The translations under genes were made by a program, and so were the position numbers. DNA of 61,612 nucleotides from an uncultured Eubacteriales bacterium (GTDB lineage Bacteria; Bacillota; Clostridia; Christensenellales; Aristaeellaceae): NCBI GenBank assembly GCA_902773895.1, contig CACYGB010000001.1, positions 1 through 61,612 on the forward strand. The letters run 5' to 3'. This document shows, one piece after another, positions 45,257 to 53,837 of this stretch. Numbering within the stretch: position 1 is the first letter of the stretch; each line of letters starts with the position of its first letter. The notes under the pieces are model-generated. The model did not search any database and was not told the origin of the DNA. It was given only the letters and a program-made list of their open reading frames with translations.

Positions 45257-46546
45257 ATGGACCGTTCCCTCATCGCCAACGTCAAATGCGGCGAAACCAA
45301 CAAAATCCAGGGCTTTGTGGAAAATCTGCGCAACAAGCGCACCATGGCCTTCCTGGTGATCCGGGATCATACCGGCCGGCTTCAGGTGACCATTGAAAAG
45401 GAAAAGTATCCCGAGCTGGCCGCCAAAGTGGATCAGCTGACCGTGGAATCCGTCGTCACCTGCATCGGCCCCGTGGTGGCCAACGAATACGTAAAAATGG
45501 GCGGCAAGGAAATGCTGCCGGAAGAAATGGAAATCCTCTCCATCGCCGAGCCCCTGCCCTTAACCAAGGACGCCGCCATCGACAGCCGGATGGATTACCG
45601 CTGGGTGGACCTGCGCAGCGATAAAAACACCCTGATCTTCAAGGCGCAGACGGAATTGGTGGCTTCCATGCGGCAGTTCTGCCTGGACAAAAACTTCATG
45701 GAAATCCACACCCCCAAGCTGATCGGCGCCGCCAGCGAATCGGGCAGCGACGTGTTCGAGCTCAAATACTTCGACCGCAAGGCGTACCTGTCCCAGAGCC
45801 CCCAGTTCTACAAGCAGATGGCCATGGCCGCCGGGTTCGACCGCATCTTTGAAGTGGGCCCCGTGTTCCGGGCGGAAAAGAGCTTCACCAACAAGCACGC
45901 CACCGAATTCACCGGCTTCGACGTGGAAATGAGCTACATCACCTCCTTCCGGGACGTGATGGCCTTTGAAGCGGAGATGCTGCAGTACGCCCTGAAAAAC
46001 GTGAAAGAAAAATACGGCGACCAGATCCAGGCGCTCTACGGCCTGGACACTGTGGTGCCCACGCTGCCCTTCCCCGAAATGAAGCTGGCCGACGTGTACA
46101 AGGAATTGGAAGAACGCTACGGCTACAAAGTGGACGACAGCGAAAAGAACGACCTGACCACCGACGCCGAGCGCCTGTGCGCCAAACTGAGCATGGACAA
46201 ATTCGGCCACGAATTCCTGTTCGTTACCGATTACGGCCCGGAAAAGCGCGCCTTCTACCACATGCGGGATGAAAAGGGCATGCCCCTGGGCTACGACCTG
46301 ATCTGGCGCGGCACCGAAATCACCACCGGCGCCCAGCGCGAACACCGCTACGAGCAGCTGCGCAGGCAGGCCGACGAAAAGGGCCTGGGCGAAGACGTGA
46401 AATTCTACATGGACTTCTTCCGCTACGGCTGCCCGCCCCACGGCGGCTTTGGCCTGGGCGTGGACCGGCTGACCATGCTGCTGCTGGGCATCACGATCAA
46501 GGAAGTCATGTTCCTGTTCCGCGGCCCCAACCGGATCACGCCGTAA
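45257..46546 (+). CDS. aspS: aspartyl-tRNA synthetase, archaeal-type, probably non-discriminating
   Basis: A 429-residue class IIb synthetase. An N-terminal OB fold (VKCGETNKIQGFVENLRNKRTMAFLVIRDHTG) binds the anticodon. Class II motif 2 is VGPVFRAEKSFTNKHATEFTGFDVEM, motif 3 is FGLGVDRLTMLLLG. The bacterial GAD insertion (over 100 residues, total ~590) is absent, so this is the short archaeal/eukaryotic type (AspS2). In bacteria such enzymes often also charge tRNA-Asn with Asp, for later amidation by GatCAB. Non-discrimination is inferred from type, not proved here. It starts 25 bp after hisS and ends in a strong terminator. Confidence 0.94.
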   Translation: MDRSLIANVKCGETNKIQGFVENLRNKRTMAFLVIRDHTGRLQVTIEKEKYPELAAKVDQLTVESVVTCIGPVVANEYVKMGGKEMLPEEMEILSIAEPLPLTKDAAIDSRMDYRWVDLRSDKNTLIFKAQTELVASMRQFCLDKNFMEIHTPKLIGAASESGSDVFELKYFDRKAYLSQSPQFYKQMAMAAGFDRIFEVGPVFRAEKSFTNKHATEFTGFDVEMSYITSFRDVMAFEAEMLQYALKNVKEKYGDQIQALYGLDTVVPTLPFPEMKLADVYKELEERYGYKVDDSEKNDLTTDAERLCAKLSMDKFGHEFLFVTDYGPEKRAFYHMRDEKGMPLGYDLIWRGTEITTGAQREHRYEQLRRQADEKGLGEDVKFYMDFFRYGCPPHGGFGLGVDRLTMLLLGITIKEVMFLFRGPNRITP

Positions 46547-46556
46547 CCGCCGCATC

Positions 46557-46590
46557 AAGAAAGATCGCTGCCGCGGTCTTTCTTTGTTTC
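46557..46590 (+). terminator. terminator of hisS-aspS
   Basis: A 12-bp stem AAGAAAGATCGC/GCGGTCTTTCTT (46557-46568 with 46573-46584; one T-G pair), loop TGCC, followed by TGTTTC. It lies 10 bp after the aspS stop. Confidence 0.88.
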
Positions 46591-46702
46591 ATCCGTTTCC
46601 CTCTTTCAGGCGCCGGCGGACGCGCTTGCGCCCCCGGATGCGGTCCCAAGGGAATGAATTGCATCTTTTTGGCTGAAAATAATAGTTGCGCGCAGTAAAC
46701 AG

Positions 46703-46731
46703 TTGCCAAACGGCCAAAAATCTGTTATACT
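46703..46731 (+). promoter_or_regulatory. promoter of the asp23-amaP operon
   Basis: TTGCCA (46703-46708), 17-bp spacer, TATACT (46726-46731), 29 bp before the asp23 ATG. It could drive the long run of plus-strand genes that follows. Confidence 0.75.
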
Positions 46732-46760
46732 GGATTATCCCTGTAAGGAGGTGCTTTTGC

Positions 46761-47534
46761 ATGCCACAGAAAAAGGAAAATCTCCCCGTGAAGGTGGATG
46801 TGGATCTGCAGAACGGCGGTACGATTACTTATGCCAATGAAGTGATTGCCACCATCGCCGGCGTGGCGGCCAATGAAGTGGATGGCATTGCCGGCATGTG
46901 CGTCAGCGGCGGCTTCAGCGAAATTCTGGGCCGCAATCGGAACATCACCCGGGGCGTGAAGGTGGAAGTGGGCAGCCAGGAGGCCGCCGTGGACCTCTAC
47001 ATCATCGTGGAATACGGCAAGCCCATTCAGAAGGTGGCCGGCGAGGTGCAGGAAAACGTGCGCCGCGCGCTGGAAAGCCTGACCGGGCTGCATGTGGTCC
47101 GGGTGGACGTGCATGTGCAGGGCGTCAGCTTCGAAAAAGAAAAGAAGGCCGCCCAGACCAGCATCGAAGCCGCCAAGAACCCGGTGCTGGCCGCGCCGGA
47201 AAAGCCCGCTGAGGAGACCAAACCCGAAGAAACCGTCATTGAAGAAATCGCCGAAAAAGCCGAGGAAGCCATCGAGGAAGCCCCCACCGCGGAAACGGCG
47301 GAGGAAGCCGCGGAAAAGATTTCCGACGCGGCCGCCGAATTCAACGAGGAAGTGCTGGCTGAGGAAGCGAAGCTGGACGCCACCGTGGAAGAAGTGAAGG
47401 CCGAGGAAGAAAAAGCGGTGGAAGCGACGGAAGAAAAAATCACGCAGGAGGAAGCCCCGGCCCCCGAGGCCCCGGCTGAGGAGCAGAATAAGCCTGCCCG
47501 CCCCAAGCGTCCCGGCGGACGGAAGCGCGCCTGA
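46761..47534 (+). CDS. Asp23/Gls24-family envelope stress protein with long acidic tail
   Basis: A 257-residue protein. Residues ~15-130 are the Asp23/Gls24 (YqhY/YloU-like) domain: GTITYANEVIATIAGVAANEVDGIAGM, RGVKVEVG, AVDLYIIVEYGKPI and VRRALESLTGLHVVRVDVHVQGV. The remaining ~120 residues are a Glu/Ala/Lys/Pro-rich disordered tail ending in a basic cap (KPARPKRPGGRKRA). Asp23 proteins coat the inner membrane face through AmaP, and YqhY-like ones affect acetyl-CoA carboxylase. TAAGGAGGTG precedes the start. AmaP and a DUF2273-like gene follow, as in the usual envelope-stress cluster; nusB placement matches YqhY-type loci. Confidence 0.9.
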   Translation: MPQKKENLPVKVDVDLQNGGTITYANEVIATIAGVAANEVDGIAGMCVSGGFSEILGRNRNITRGVKVEVGSQEAAVDLYIIVEYGKPIQKVAGEVQENVRRALESLTGLHVVRVDVHVQGVSFEKEKKAAQTSIEAAKNPVLAAPEKPAEETKPEETVIEEIAEKAEEAIEEAPTAETAEEAAEKISDAAAEFNEEVLAEEAKLDATVEEVKAEEEKAVEATEEKITQEEAPAPEAPAEEQNKPARPKRPGGRKRA

Positions 47535-47556
47535 GGACGCGTAAGGAGACATCGCT

Positions 47557-48495
47557 ATGAAAATCAAGTTTTGGGATCGTTTGATCCTGTTTTTCGGCGC
47601 GTTGCTGACGGCCGCCGCCGGCATTTTCCTGTTCGTGGGCGGCCTGCAGTTTGCCGGCGTGCTGGGCGAAGCCCTGCCCATGGGCACGCGGATCGTCTGC
47701 ATCGCAGGCGGCGCCGCGCTGGTGCTGTTTGCCATTTATCTGTTCACCCTTCCCCGCACCCTGTCCGGCGGGCGGCACGAATTCATCGTGCAGCAGACGG
47801 ATAACGGCGAACTGCGCATCGCCGTGAAGGCCATCGAAAACCTGGTGCAGAAGTGCGTGGATATGCACGAGGAAATCAAGCTGGATTCCATGAAGATCCG
47901 CAACGCCCGGGAAGGCGTCACGGTGGATCTGCGCATCTCCCTGGCCAACAACATCTCCATCCCCCTGGCCGTTGCCTCCCTGCAAAAGCAGATCAAGCAA
48001 TACCTGGTGGCGTCCTCCGGGATCGAGGTCAAGGAAGTGCGCGTATCTGTGGAAACCGCCGGCGGCGACATCGGCGATTCGCCGTATCTGGTGCCCGCCG
48101 GGGAACAGGCCGCTGCCCAGGAAAAGCCCGCAGCAGAGCAGCCCAAAGCCAAGGTGCCGCTGCACCAGCGGATCTTCGGCCGGCCGGAACAGCCCGCCAA
48201 CATGCCGGAGCCGCCCAAGGAAGAAGCCGCGGAAGCGCCAGAAACGGAGGAAGCCGCTCCGGAGGCCCCCGCGGACGAAAATCCGGCGCCGGAAGAAACC
48301 GCCGAAGAAATGCCGCAGGCTGTTGAAGAAGCCCTGAACGAAGAAGCAGCCGAAGAAGCGCCTGCCGCGGAGGAAGAAAGCCTGACGGCAGATGAAACCA
48401 TTATCATGGAAACGCCGGACGAAACAGCGCCAGAAACGGCAGCGGAACCCGTCCCGGATGAGGAACCCGTGAAGGAGGGAAATGAACATGAGTGA
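47557..48495 (+). CDS. amaP: AmaP-like alkaline shock membrane anchor with acidic tail
   Basis: A 312-residue membrane protein. Two TM helices (LILFFGALLTAAAGIFLFVGG and IVCIAGGAALVLFAIYLFTLP) form a hairpin, followed by an Asp23-like domain (~85-175: ELRIAVKAIENLVQKCVDMHEEI, GVTVDLRISLANNISIPL) that would bind Asp23. Residues ~185-312 are a Glu/Ala/Pro-rich tail (EEAAEAPETEEAAPEAP), very like the tail of the preceding protein. AmaP recruits Asp23 to the membrane. A TAAGGAGA site precedes the ATG. The last codons overlap the next gene by 8 nt. Confidence 0.88.
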   Translation: MKIKFWDRLILFFGALLTAAAGIFLFVGGLQFAGVLGEALPMGTRIVCIAGGAALVLFAIYLFTLPRTLSGGRHEFIVQQTDNGELRIAVKAIENLVQKCVDMHEEIKLDSMKIRNAREGVTVDLRISLANNISIPLAVASLQKQIKQYLVASSGIEVKEVRVSVETAGGDIGDSPYLVPAGEQAAAQEKPAAEQPKAKVPLHQRIFGRPEQPANMPEPPKEEAAEAPETEEAAPEAPADENPAPEETAEEMPQAVEEALNEEAAEEAPAAEEESLTADETIIMETPDETAPETAAEPVPDEEPVKEGNEHE

Positions 48496-48835
48496 ACAGA
48501 ATGAAAACAAGCGCAAGGAACTGACCGCGAAAATATTCCAGGTCGGCACCGCGGAATGCGCCATTTTCTTTGCTTTCGTCGCCATGGTGCTGGCCCTTCT
48601 GTTCCTGGCCCTGGGCTTTTGGAAAACGGTGCTCATCGCCGTGCTGATGGCCGCGGGCCTGTTTATCGGCGGCGTGAAGGACAAGAAAGCCTGGATCACC
48701 GCGAAGATCAACAAGCTGTTTCCTCCAAAGCAGCAGGTGCCCTACCGCGCCAGCCAGGAGGAAGTGCAGCGCGTCATGCAGGCCGTGAAGGATCAGCCCG
48801 AACAGCCCGCGGACGAAAACGGAACCGAAGAATAA
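48488..48835 (+). CDS. DUF2273-like small membrane protein
   Basis: A 115-residue protein with two adjacent TM helices (CAIFFAFVAMVLALLFLALGF and VLIAVLMAAGLFIGG, then a DKK turn), the layout of DUF2273 proteins that accompany Asp23 and AmaP. The second of two nearby ATGs (48488) is taken as the start because it lies 8 nt after AAGGAGGGA, whereas the first is too close. The C-terminus (~residues 75-115) is hydrophilic and acidic. It overlaps amaP, and nusB follows 25 bp on. Confidence 0.75.
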   Translation: MSEQNENKRKELTAKIFQVGTAECAIFFAFVAMVLALLFLALGFWKTVLIAVLMAAGLFIGGVKDKKAWITAKINKLFPPKQQVPYRASQEEVQRVMQAVKDQPEQPADENGTEE

Positions 48836-48860
48836 ATTCATGTAAGAGGGGTACAATCCC

Positions 48861-49274
48861 ATGGCTCGAAAATCGGCACGGGCTGCAGCCGTGCAGATGG
48901 TATTTGAAAGCATGCTGGGCGGCGACGGCGGCGAAGACACGCTGCGCGGCCTGATTGAATTCACGCCTGAGGAAGACGACCAGCAGTATATCGACGACAT
49001 CCTGCAGGGCGTTTCCCGGCACGCGGAGGAAATCGACGCCGCCATCGAGCGCGCCCTGAAGGGCTGGACCCTGGACCGCATCGCCAAGGTGGACCACGCC
49101 GTGCTGCGGGTGGCCGCGTACGAACTGTGCTATGCCCGCCAGACGCCGGACGCCGTCATCATCAACGAAGCCGTGGCGCTTTCCCAGCGTTACGACGTGC
49201 CTACTGCCGGCAAATTTGTCAACGGCGTGCTGGCCACGCTGCTCAAAAACCGGGATGCCGAGGAAAACGCCTGA
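48861..49274 (+). CDS. nusB: transcription antitermination factor NusB
   Basis: A 137-residue all-helical RNA-binding protein that joins S10 on boxA during rRNA antitermination. ARKSARAAAVQMVFE is the arginine-rich opening, RIAKVDHAVLRVAAYELCY and VIINEAVALSQRYDVPTAGKFVNGVLATLLK the conserved second half. Normal length. Its stop overlaps the next start (TGATG). Confidence 0.95.
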   Translation: MARKSARAAAVQMVFESMLGGDGGEDTLRGLIEFTPEEDDQQYIDDILQGVSRHAEEIDAAIERALKGWTLDRIAKVDHAVLRVAAYELCYARQTPDAVIINEAVALSQRYDVPTAGKFVNGVLATLLKNRDAEENA

Positions 49275-50215
49275 TGCTTTGCCTTGGCATCGACACCAGC
49301 AATTACACCACGTCTGCCGCGCTTTGCCGTCCCCAGGAGGAACCCCGGCAGCTGCGGAAATTATTGCCTGTTCCGGCAGGAGAACGCGGCCTTCGCCAAA
49401 GCGAGGCCGTGTTTGCGCATGTAAGGCAGCTGAATGACGTGCTGCTGCCGCTTCTGCAAACAGCCGGCGAGCCCATCACCTGTGTCTGCGCCTCCGCCTC
49501 TCCCCGGGACGGGGACGCATCCTATATGCCGGTTTTCCAGGTGGGCCTGCAGCAGGGCAAGGCCCTGGCTGCTGCGCTGGGGGTGCCGTTCTATGCCACC
49601 ACCCACCAGCGGGGGCATGTGGCCGCAGCCCGGTACGGCAGCGGACTGCAGGGCGACACGTTTGTCGCGCTGCACCTGTCCGGCGGCACCACCGACGTAC
49701 TGCTGTCTCGGCATGAGGAATTGACGCCGCTGGGCACCTCCGTGGACCTGCACGCCGGACAGCTGGTGGACCGGGTCGGCGTGGCCCTGTCGCTGCCCTT
49801 CCCTGCCGGGCCGCATCTGGAGCAGCTGGCGGTCCGCGGCGTTTCCCGCCATCCCCTGCCGGTCAGTATGGCCAGGGACGGGATCAGCTGCCACCTGTCC
49901 GGAGCGGAAGCCCAGCTGATGCGGCGCATCACCGCCAAAGAAACGCCGGAGGACATCGCCGCGGAAGTGTACGGCGTGCTGTGCCGCACGGTGCTGCGGA
50001 TGCTGGCCGCCGCGGCGGAAAAGACCGGCGTTTACGATATGCTGATTGCCGGCGGCGTGGCCTCCTCCCGCCTGCTGCGGGATCTTCTGCTGGAACGCAA
50101 CGAAAAACGCCGCCTGGGGCTGCGGCTGCACTTTGGCCGGCCGGAATTTTCCGGCGACAACGCCGTGGGCGTTGCCTTGATCGGCCTGGAAAAATATCGC
50201 AAGGAGAACGCTTGA
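49274..50215 (+). CDS. TsaD/Kae1 paralogue (peptidase M22-like)
   Basis: A 313-residue ASKHA-fold protein related to Tsa[15 protein letters not shown] (ATP-site opening), the metal-binding HxxxH in [21 protein letters not shown] and [16 protein letters not shown]. It is shorter than the true TsaD encoded at 37130 and lacks several of its segments. Many clostridia have this second copy between nusB and folD/xseA; its job is unknown. Because the metal and nucleotide sites look kept, it may still bind ATP. Its start overlaps nusB by one base, and folD follows one base after its stop. Confidence 0.85.
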   Translation: MLCLGIDTSNYTTSAALCRPQEEPRQLRKLLPVPAGERGLRQSEAVFAHVRQLNDVLLPLLQTAGEPITCVCASASPRDGDASYMPVFQVGLQQGKALAAALGVPFYATTHQRGHVAAARYGSGLQGDTFVALHLSGGTTDVLLSRHEELTPLGTSVDLHAGQLVDRVGVALSLPFPAGPHLEQLAVRGVSRHPLPVSMARDGISCHLSGAEAQLMRRITAKETPEDIAAEVYGVLCRTVLRMLAAAAEKTGVYDMLIAGGVASSRLLRDLLLERNEKRRLGLRLHFGRPEFSGDNAVGVALIGLEKYRKENA

Positions 50216-50216
50216 C

Positions 50217-51062
50217 ATGGCCGTTTTATTGGATGGCAAAGCCCTGGCCGCCGGACTGATGGCGGATTTGAAGCTGCGGGCGGACGCACTGAAAGCCCGG
50301 GGTAAAACGCCCGGGCTGGCCGTGATCCTGGTGGGCGACGACCCTGCCAGCCAGGTGTATGTGCGCAACAAGGGAAAGGCCTGCGAGGACCTGGGCCTGC
50401 TGTCGGAAACCATCCGGCTGCCCCAGGAAACCAGCCAGCAGGATCTGGAGACGCAGATCGAACAGCTGAATCGGGACCCGCGCATCGACGGCATCCTGGT
50501 GCAGCTGCCCCTGCCCCGGCATCTGGATGAAGCCGTGGCTCTGCGGCGCATCGCGCCGGAAAAGGACGTGGACGGCTTCCACATCGAAAATGCCGGCAGG
50601 CTGTTCACCGGCCAAAGCGGCGTCGTCGCCTGCACCCCCAAGGGGATTCTGTACATGCTGAAAAAAGCCCAGATCCCCCTGGCAGGGAAAGAAGCGGTGG
50701 TCATCGGCCGCAGCAACATCGTGGGCAAGCCGGTGGCTATGCTGCTGCTGAATGAAAACTGCACCGTGACGCTGTGCCATTCCCGAACGGTGGATCTGGC
50801 CGCCCACACCCGCCGGGCCGACATCCTGGTGGCCGCCGTGGGCAAGCCCCGGTTCGTCACCGCCGATATGGTGAAGCCCGGCGCCGCCGTGATCGACGTG
50901 GGCATCAACCGGGTGGACGGCAAAGTCGTGGGCGACGTGGATTTTGAAAATGTGGAGAAGGTGGCCGGCTACCTCTCCCCCGTTCCCGGCGGCGTAGGCA
51001 AAATGACCATCGGCATGCTGATGGAAAACACCATCGAAGCCGCCGAACGGAAGGCACACTGA
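50217..51062 (+). CDS. folD: bifunctional methylenetetrahydrofolate dehydrogenase/cyclohydrolase FolD
   Basis: A 281-residue enzyme interconverting 5,10-methylene-, 5,10-methenyl- and 10-formyl-tetrahydrofolate. It has [22 protein letters not shown] with the catalytic Tyr/Lys pair, [18 protein letters not shown], the nucleotide loop [18 protein letters not shown] and the closing [18 protein letters not shown]. Supplies one-carbon units for purine and fMet synthesis. AAGGAGAA lies upstream inside the preceding gene. Confidence 0.97.
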   Translation: MAVLLDGKALAAGLMADLKLRADALKARGKTPGLAVILVGDDPASQVYVRNKGKACEDLGLLSETIRLPQETSQQDLETQIEQLNRDPRIDGILVQLPLPRHLDEAVALRRIAPEKDVDGFHIENAGRLFTGQSGVVACTPKGILYMLKKAQIPLAGKEAVVIGRSNIVGKPVAMLLLNENCTVTLCHSRTVDLAAHTRRADILVAAVGKPRFVTADMVKPGAAVIDVGINRVDGKVVGDVDFENVEKVAGYLSPVPGGVGKMTIGMLMENTIEAAERKAH

Positions 51063-51064
51063 CC

Positions 51065-52288
51065 ATGGCCTGGACACTGAGCGTTACCGAACTGAACGAT
51101 TACGTGCGCCGGGCGCTGGCCAGCGACCCCAGCCTGCGTTTCCTGTCCCTCCGGGGCGAAATCAGCGATTTCAAGCGCTATGCCTCCGGGCACTGGTATT
51201 TCACCCTGAAGGACGAACAGAGCCGCATCCAATGCGTGTGCTACCGGCAGTATGCCCAGCGCATCGACTTCGTGCCTGAAAGCGGCATGAAGGTGGTGCT
51301 TACCGGCGCGGTGGGCCTGTACACGGTGTCCGGCAGCTATCAGTTCTACGCGGAAACCATCACCCGGGACGGCGTGGGCGAACTGTACCTGAAGCTGGAA
51401 GCGCTGAAAAACAAGCTGCTGAAGGAAGGGTTGTTCGACGTCGCGAAAAAGCGGCAGCTGCCCCTGCTGCCCCGGGCCATCGGCGTGGTCACCAGCCGTT
51501 CCGGCGCGGTGATCCACGACATCGCCACGGTGACGCGCCGGCGGTATCCCGCCATGCAGATCATCCTGCGGCCCGCGCAGGTGCAGGGCGAAGGCGCGGC
51601 AGAGGATATTGCCCGGGGCATCGCGGAAATTTCCGTGCTGCCCCAGGTGGACGTGATCATCGTGGGCCGCGGCGGCGGATCCCTGGAGGATCTGTGGGCC
51701 TTCAACGAGGAGATCGTGGTGCGGGCCATCGCCGCCTGCCCGGTGCCCATCGTATCCGCCGTGGGCCACGAAGTGGACGTGACTCTCAGCGACCTGGCCG
51801 CCGACGTACGGGCCGCCACACCCTCCGCTGCGGCGGAGCTGTGCGTACCGGAACGCGCCGCGCTGGAAGCCACCATCCAGAAAATGCGGGAAAGCCTGGG
51901 CAAGGCCGCGCAGAACAAGGTGCTTTCCCTGCAGTCCCGCCTGGCGTTTTACGAAAAGCGACTGGCCGCCCGCCATCCAGCGGCCCAGCTGCAGGGCCTG
52001 CAGGCCCGGGCAAGACTGATGGAGCAGCGGCTGCAGAGCGTGATGGAAAAACAAATGACCGCCCGGCGCGCCCGCGTGACGCTGCTGGCCGACAAATTGA
52101 ACGCCCTGGGGCCCCGGCAGGCCCTGAGCCGCGGATACGCGGTGGTGCGCAGCGGAAAAAAGGCCGTCACCAGCGTGGAGGAAGCCGCGGACGAAATGAC
52201 TTTGCTTTTGCAGGACGGCCGGATCCAGGTCCGCACCGTCGATATCCGGAAGGAGGATCCCTTTGGCGAAGAAGCAGCCCACGTTTGA
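51065..52288 (+). CDS. xseA: exodeoxyribonuclease VII large subunit
   Basis: A 407-residue nuclease subunit: an N-terminal OB fold (LSVTELNDYVRRAL, LRGEISDFKRYASGHWYFTLKD), a catalytic domain with VVTSRSGAVIHDI, VIIVGRGGGSLEDLWAFNEE and SAVGHEVDVTLSDLAADVRAATPSAAAEL, then coiled coils and a C-terminal barrel (QALSRGYAVVRSG). ExoVII degrades ssDNA from both ends. It starts 2 bp after folD and overlaps xseB by 26 nt. Confidence 0.96.
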   Translation: MAWTLSVTELNDYVRRALASDPSLRFLSLRGEISDFKRYASGHWYFTLKDEQSRIQCVCYRQYAQRIDFVPESGMKVVLTGAVGLYTVSGSYQFYAETITRDGVGELYLKLEALKNKLLKEGLFDVAKKRQLPLLPRAIGVVTSRSGAVIHDIATVTRRRYPAMQIILRPAQVQGEGAAEDIARGIAEISVLPQVDVIIVGRGGGSLEDLWAFNEEIVVRAIAACPVPIVSAVGHEVDVTLSDLAADVRAATPSAAAELCVPERAALEATIQKMRESLGKAAQNKVLSLQSRLAFYEKRLAARHPAAQLQGLQARARLMEQRLQSVMEKQMTARRARVTLLADKLNALGPRQALSRGYAVVRSGKKAVTSVEEAADEMTLLLQDGRIQVRTVDIRKEDPFGEEAAHV

Positions 52289-52481
52289 AGAAAAGCTGAT
52301 GGAGCTGGAAGGCCTGATCCGCAAAATGGAAGGCGGCAGCCTGCCCCTGGACGAAACGCTGAAAGCCTATGAGGACGGCATGAAGCTGTCCAAGGCCCTG
52401 ACGGAGGAATTGTCCGCCGCCGAAAAGAAAATGCTGGAATTGTCCGGCGGCCAGGTACAGCCCATGGAGGACGCGCCATGA
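52263..52481 (+). CDS. xseB: exodeoxyribonuclease VII small subunit (TTG start)
   Basis: A 72-residue helical protein (TFEEKLMELEGLIRKMEGG, then LPLDETLKAYEDGMKLSK) that binds the coiled coil of XseA. The start codon is TTG, 6 nt after a full AAGGAGG site inside the xseA 3' end. Its stop overlaps the ispA start (ATGA). The weak start codon with a strong site and overlap suggests a controlled subunit ratio. Confidence 0.94.
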   Translation: MAKKQPTFEEKLMELEGLIRKMEGGSLPLDETLKAYEDGMKLSKALTEELSAAEKKMLELSGGQVQPMEDAP

Positions 52482-53344
52482 ACACGGAAACCCAAATGAA
52501 CACCTACAAGCAGCAGGTGGAACAGGCGCTGGAAGCGCTGCCCATGGCCGGCGCGCCGGACGCGCTGAAAGACGCCATGCGCTACAGCCTGCTCTCCGGC
52601 GGGAAACGGCTGCGGGGTATCCTGACGCTGGCCGCCTGCGAAATGGCCGGCGGAAACGCGCAGGACGCCCTGCCCTTCGCCGCCGCGGTGGAAATGATCC
52701 ACGCCTATTCCCTGATCCACGACGACCTGCCGGCCATGGACAACGACACCCTGCGCCGGGGCAAACCCACCAACCATGTGGTGTACGGGGAAGCGCTGGC
52801 TATTCTGGCCGGCGACGCGCTGCTGACCCACGCCTTTGAAGTGATGGCGCAAAGCCGGCATCCCCGCGCGCTGGAAGCGCTGGGCGAAATGGCCCGGGCC
52901 GCCGGGGTCAGCGGCATGCTGGCCGGGCAGACCCTGGATGTGACCATGCAGGGCACAGAGCCCAACATGGACCTGGTGCGGGACATTCACCAGGGCAAAA
53001 CCGCCGCGCTGCTGACCGCGCCGGTGGTGGCCGGGCTGATGCTGGGCGGCGCCTCCGCCACGCAGATCGAAGCGGGCCGCCGCTTCGGCTATCACCTGGG
53101 CATGGCCTTCCAGATCGTGGACGACCTGCTGGACATCGAGGGCGACCCGGACAAGCTGGGCAAAAGCACCGGTAAGGACGAGGAAGAAGGCAAACTGACC
53201 TGGCCCGCCTGCGTGGGCATGGACTGGGCCAGGCAGGACGCCGCCGACCACATCCGCCACGCCAAGGCCGCCCTGGCCGTCTTTGGGGAAAAGGCCGCGT
53301 TTTTAACGGCGCTGGCGGACGCGACGCTGGAAAGGGAAAACTGA
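52478..53344 (+). CDS. ispA: polyprenyl synthetase (geranyl/farnesyl diphosphate synthase)
   Basis: A 288-residue trans-prenyltransferase that condenses isopentenyl diphosphate with allylic diphosphates. The first Asp-rich motif is HDDLPAMDNDTLRRG (DDxxxxD with the CLD/FARM region AYSLIH), the second is FQIVDDLLDIEGD. GGKRLRG and HQGKTAALLT are substrate contacts. Length and motif spacing suit the FPP synthase group; the product chain length is inferred. ATGA overlap with xseB is the usual arrangement. A second ATG six codons in is possible. Confidence 0.94.
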   Translation: MNTETQMNTYKQQVEQALEALPMAGAPDALKDAMRYSLLSGGKRLRGILTLAACEMAGGNAQDALPFAAAVEMIHAYSLIHDDLPAMDNDTLRRGKPTNHVVYGEALAILAGDALLTHAFEVMAQSRHPRALEALGEMARAAGVSGMLAGQTLDVTMQGTEPNMDLVRDIHQGKTAALLTAPVVAGLMLGGASATQIEAGRRFGYHLGMAFQIVDDLLDIEGDPDKLGKSTGKDEEEGKLTWPACVGMDWARQDAADHIRHAKAALAVFGEKAAFLTALADATLEREN

Positions 53345-53362
53345 GAAAAAGAGGGATGCCCC

Positions 53363-53809
53363 ATGCGCTTTTTCCTGGATATGCGGCAAAACGACGTGCT
53401 CAAGTGCGCCTGCTTTTCCTGGGTAGCGGCCCAGGCCCTCAAGGTGCTCATCACCCTGTTGATCGAAAAGAAAATGGACTGGCGCCGCTGGTTCGGCATG
53501 GGCGGCATGCCCTCATCCCACACCGCCTTCGTTTTCTCCCTGATGCTGATGACCGGCATCCGGGAAGGCACGGGCAGCGCCATATTCGCCCTGGCCTTCG
53601 CCTTGGCCGCCGTGGTGATCTACGACGCCATGGGCGTGCGCAGGGAAACGGGACGGCAGGGCGCGGTGCTGAACCGGATCCTGCACGAAGTGCTCATTGA
53701 GGGGCAGCGGATCACGGAAAAGGAACTGAAAGAACTGGTGGGCCACACCCCGCTGGAAGTGGCCGGCGGCCTGTGTGTGGGCGCCATCGTTACATTGATC
53801 ATGGCCTGA
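53363..53809 (+). CDS. divergent PAP2 family protein (DUF212, YuiD-like)
   Basis: A 148-residue membrane protein. WRRWFGMGGMPSSHTAFVFSL has the Ser-His pair of the PAP2 phosphatase active site, and IYDAMGVRRETGRQGAVLN provides the Arg-rich part; HTPLEVAGGLCVGAIVTLIM closes the family pattern. Such proteins are linked to acid phosphatase/haloperoxidase-like folds; recycling of lipid diphosphates, near ispA, is plausible but unproved. It starts 18 bp after ispA. Confidence 0.88.
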   Translation: MRFFLDMRQNDVLKCACFSWVAAQALKVLITLLIEKKMDWRRWFGMGGMPSSHTAFVFSLMLMTGIREGTGSAIFALAFALAAVVIYDAMGVRRETGRQGAVLNRILHEVLIEGQRITEKELKELVGHTPLEVAGGLCVGAIVTLIMA

Positions 53810-53837
53810 CATTTTATTCATTGGGAGGAATGCAATC

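Noticed and set aside
47092-48407. Long alternative-frame open reading frames (Arg/Pro- or Ser-rich) over asp23/amaP
   Set aside because: They are by-products of Glu/Ala/Lys-rich coding in high-GC DNA; no start signals or family resemblance.
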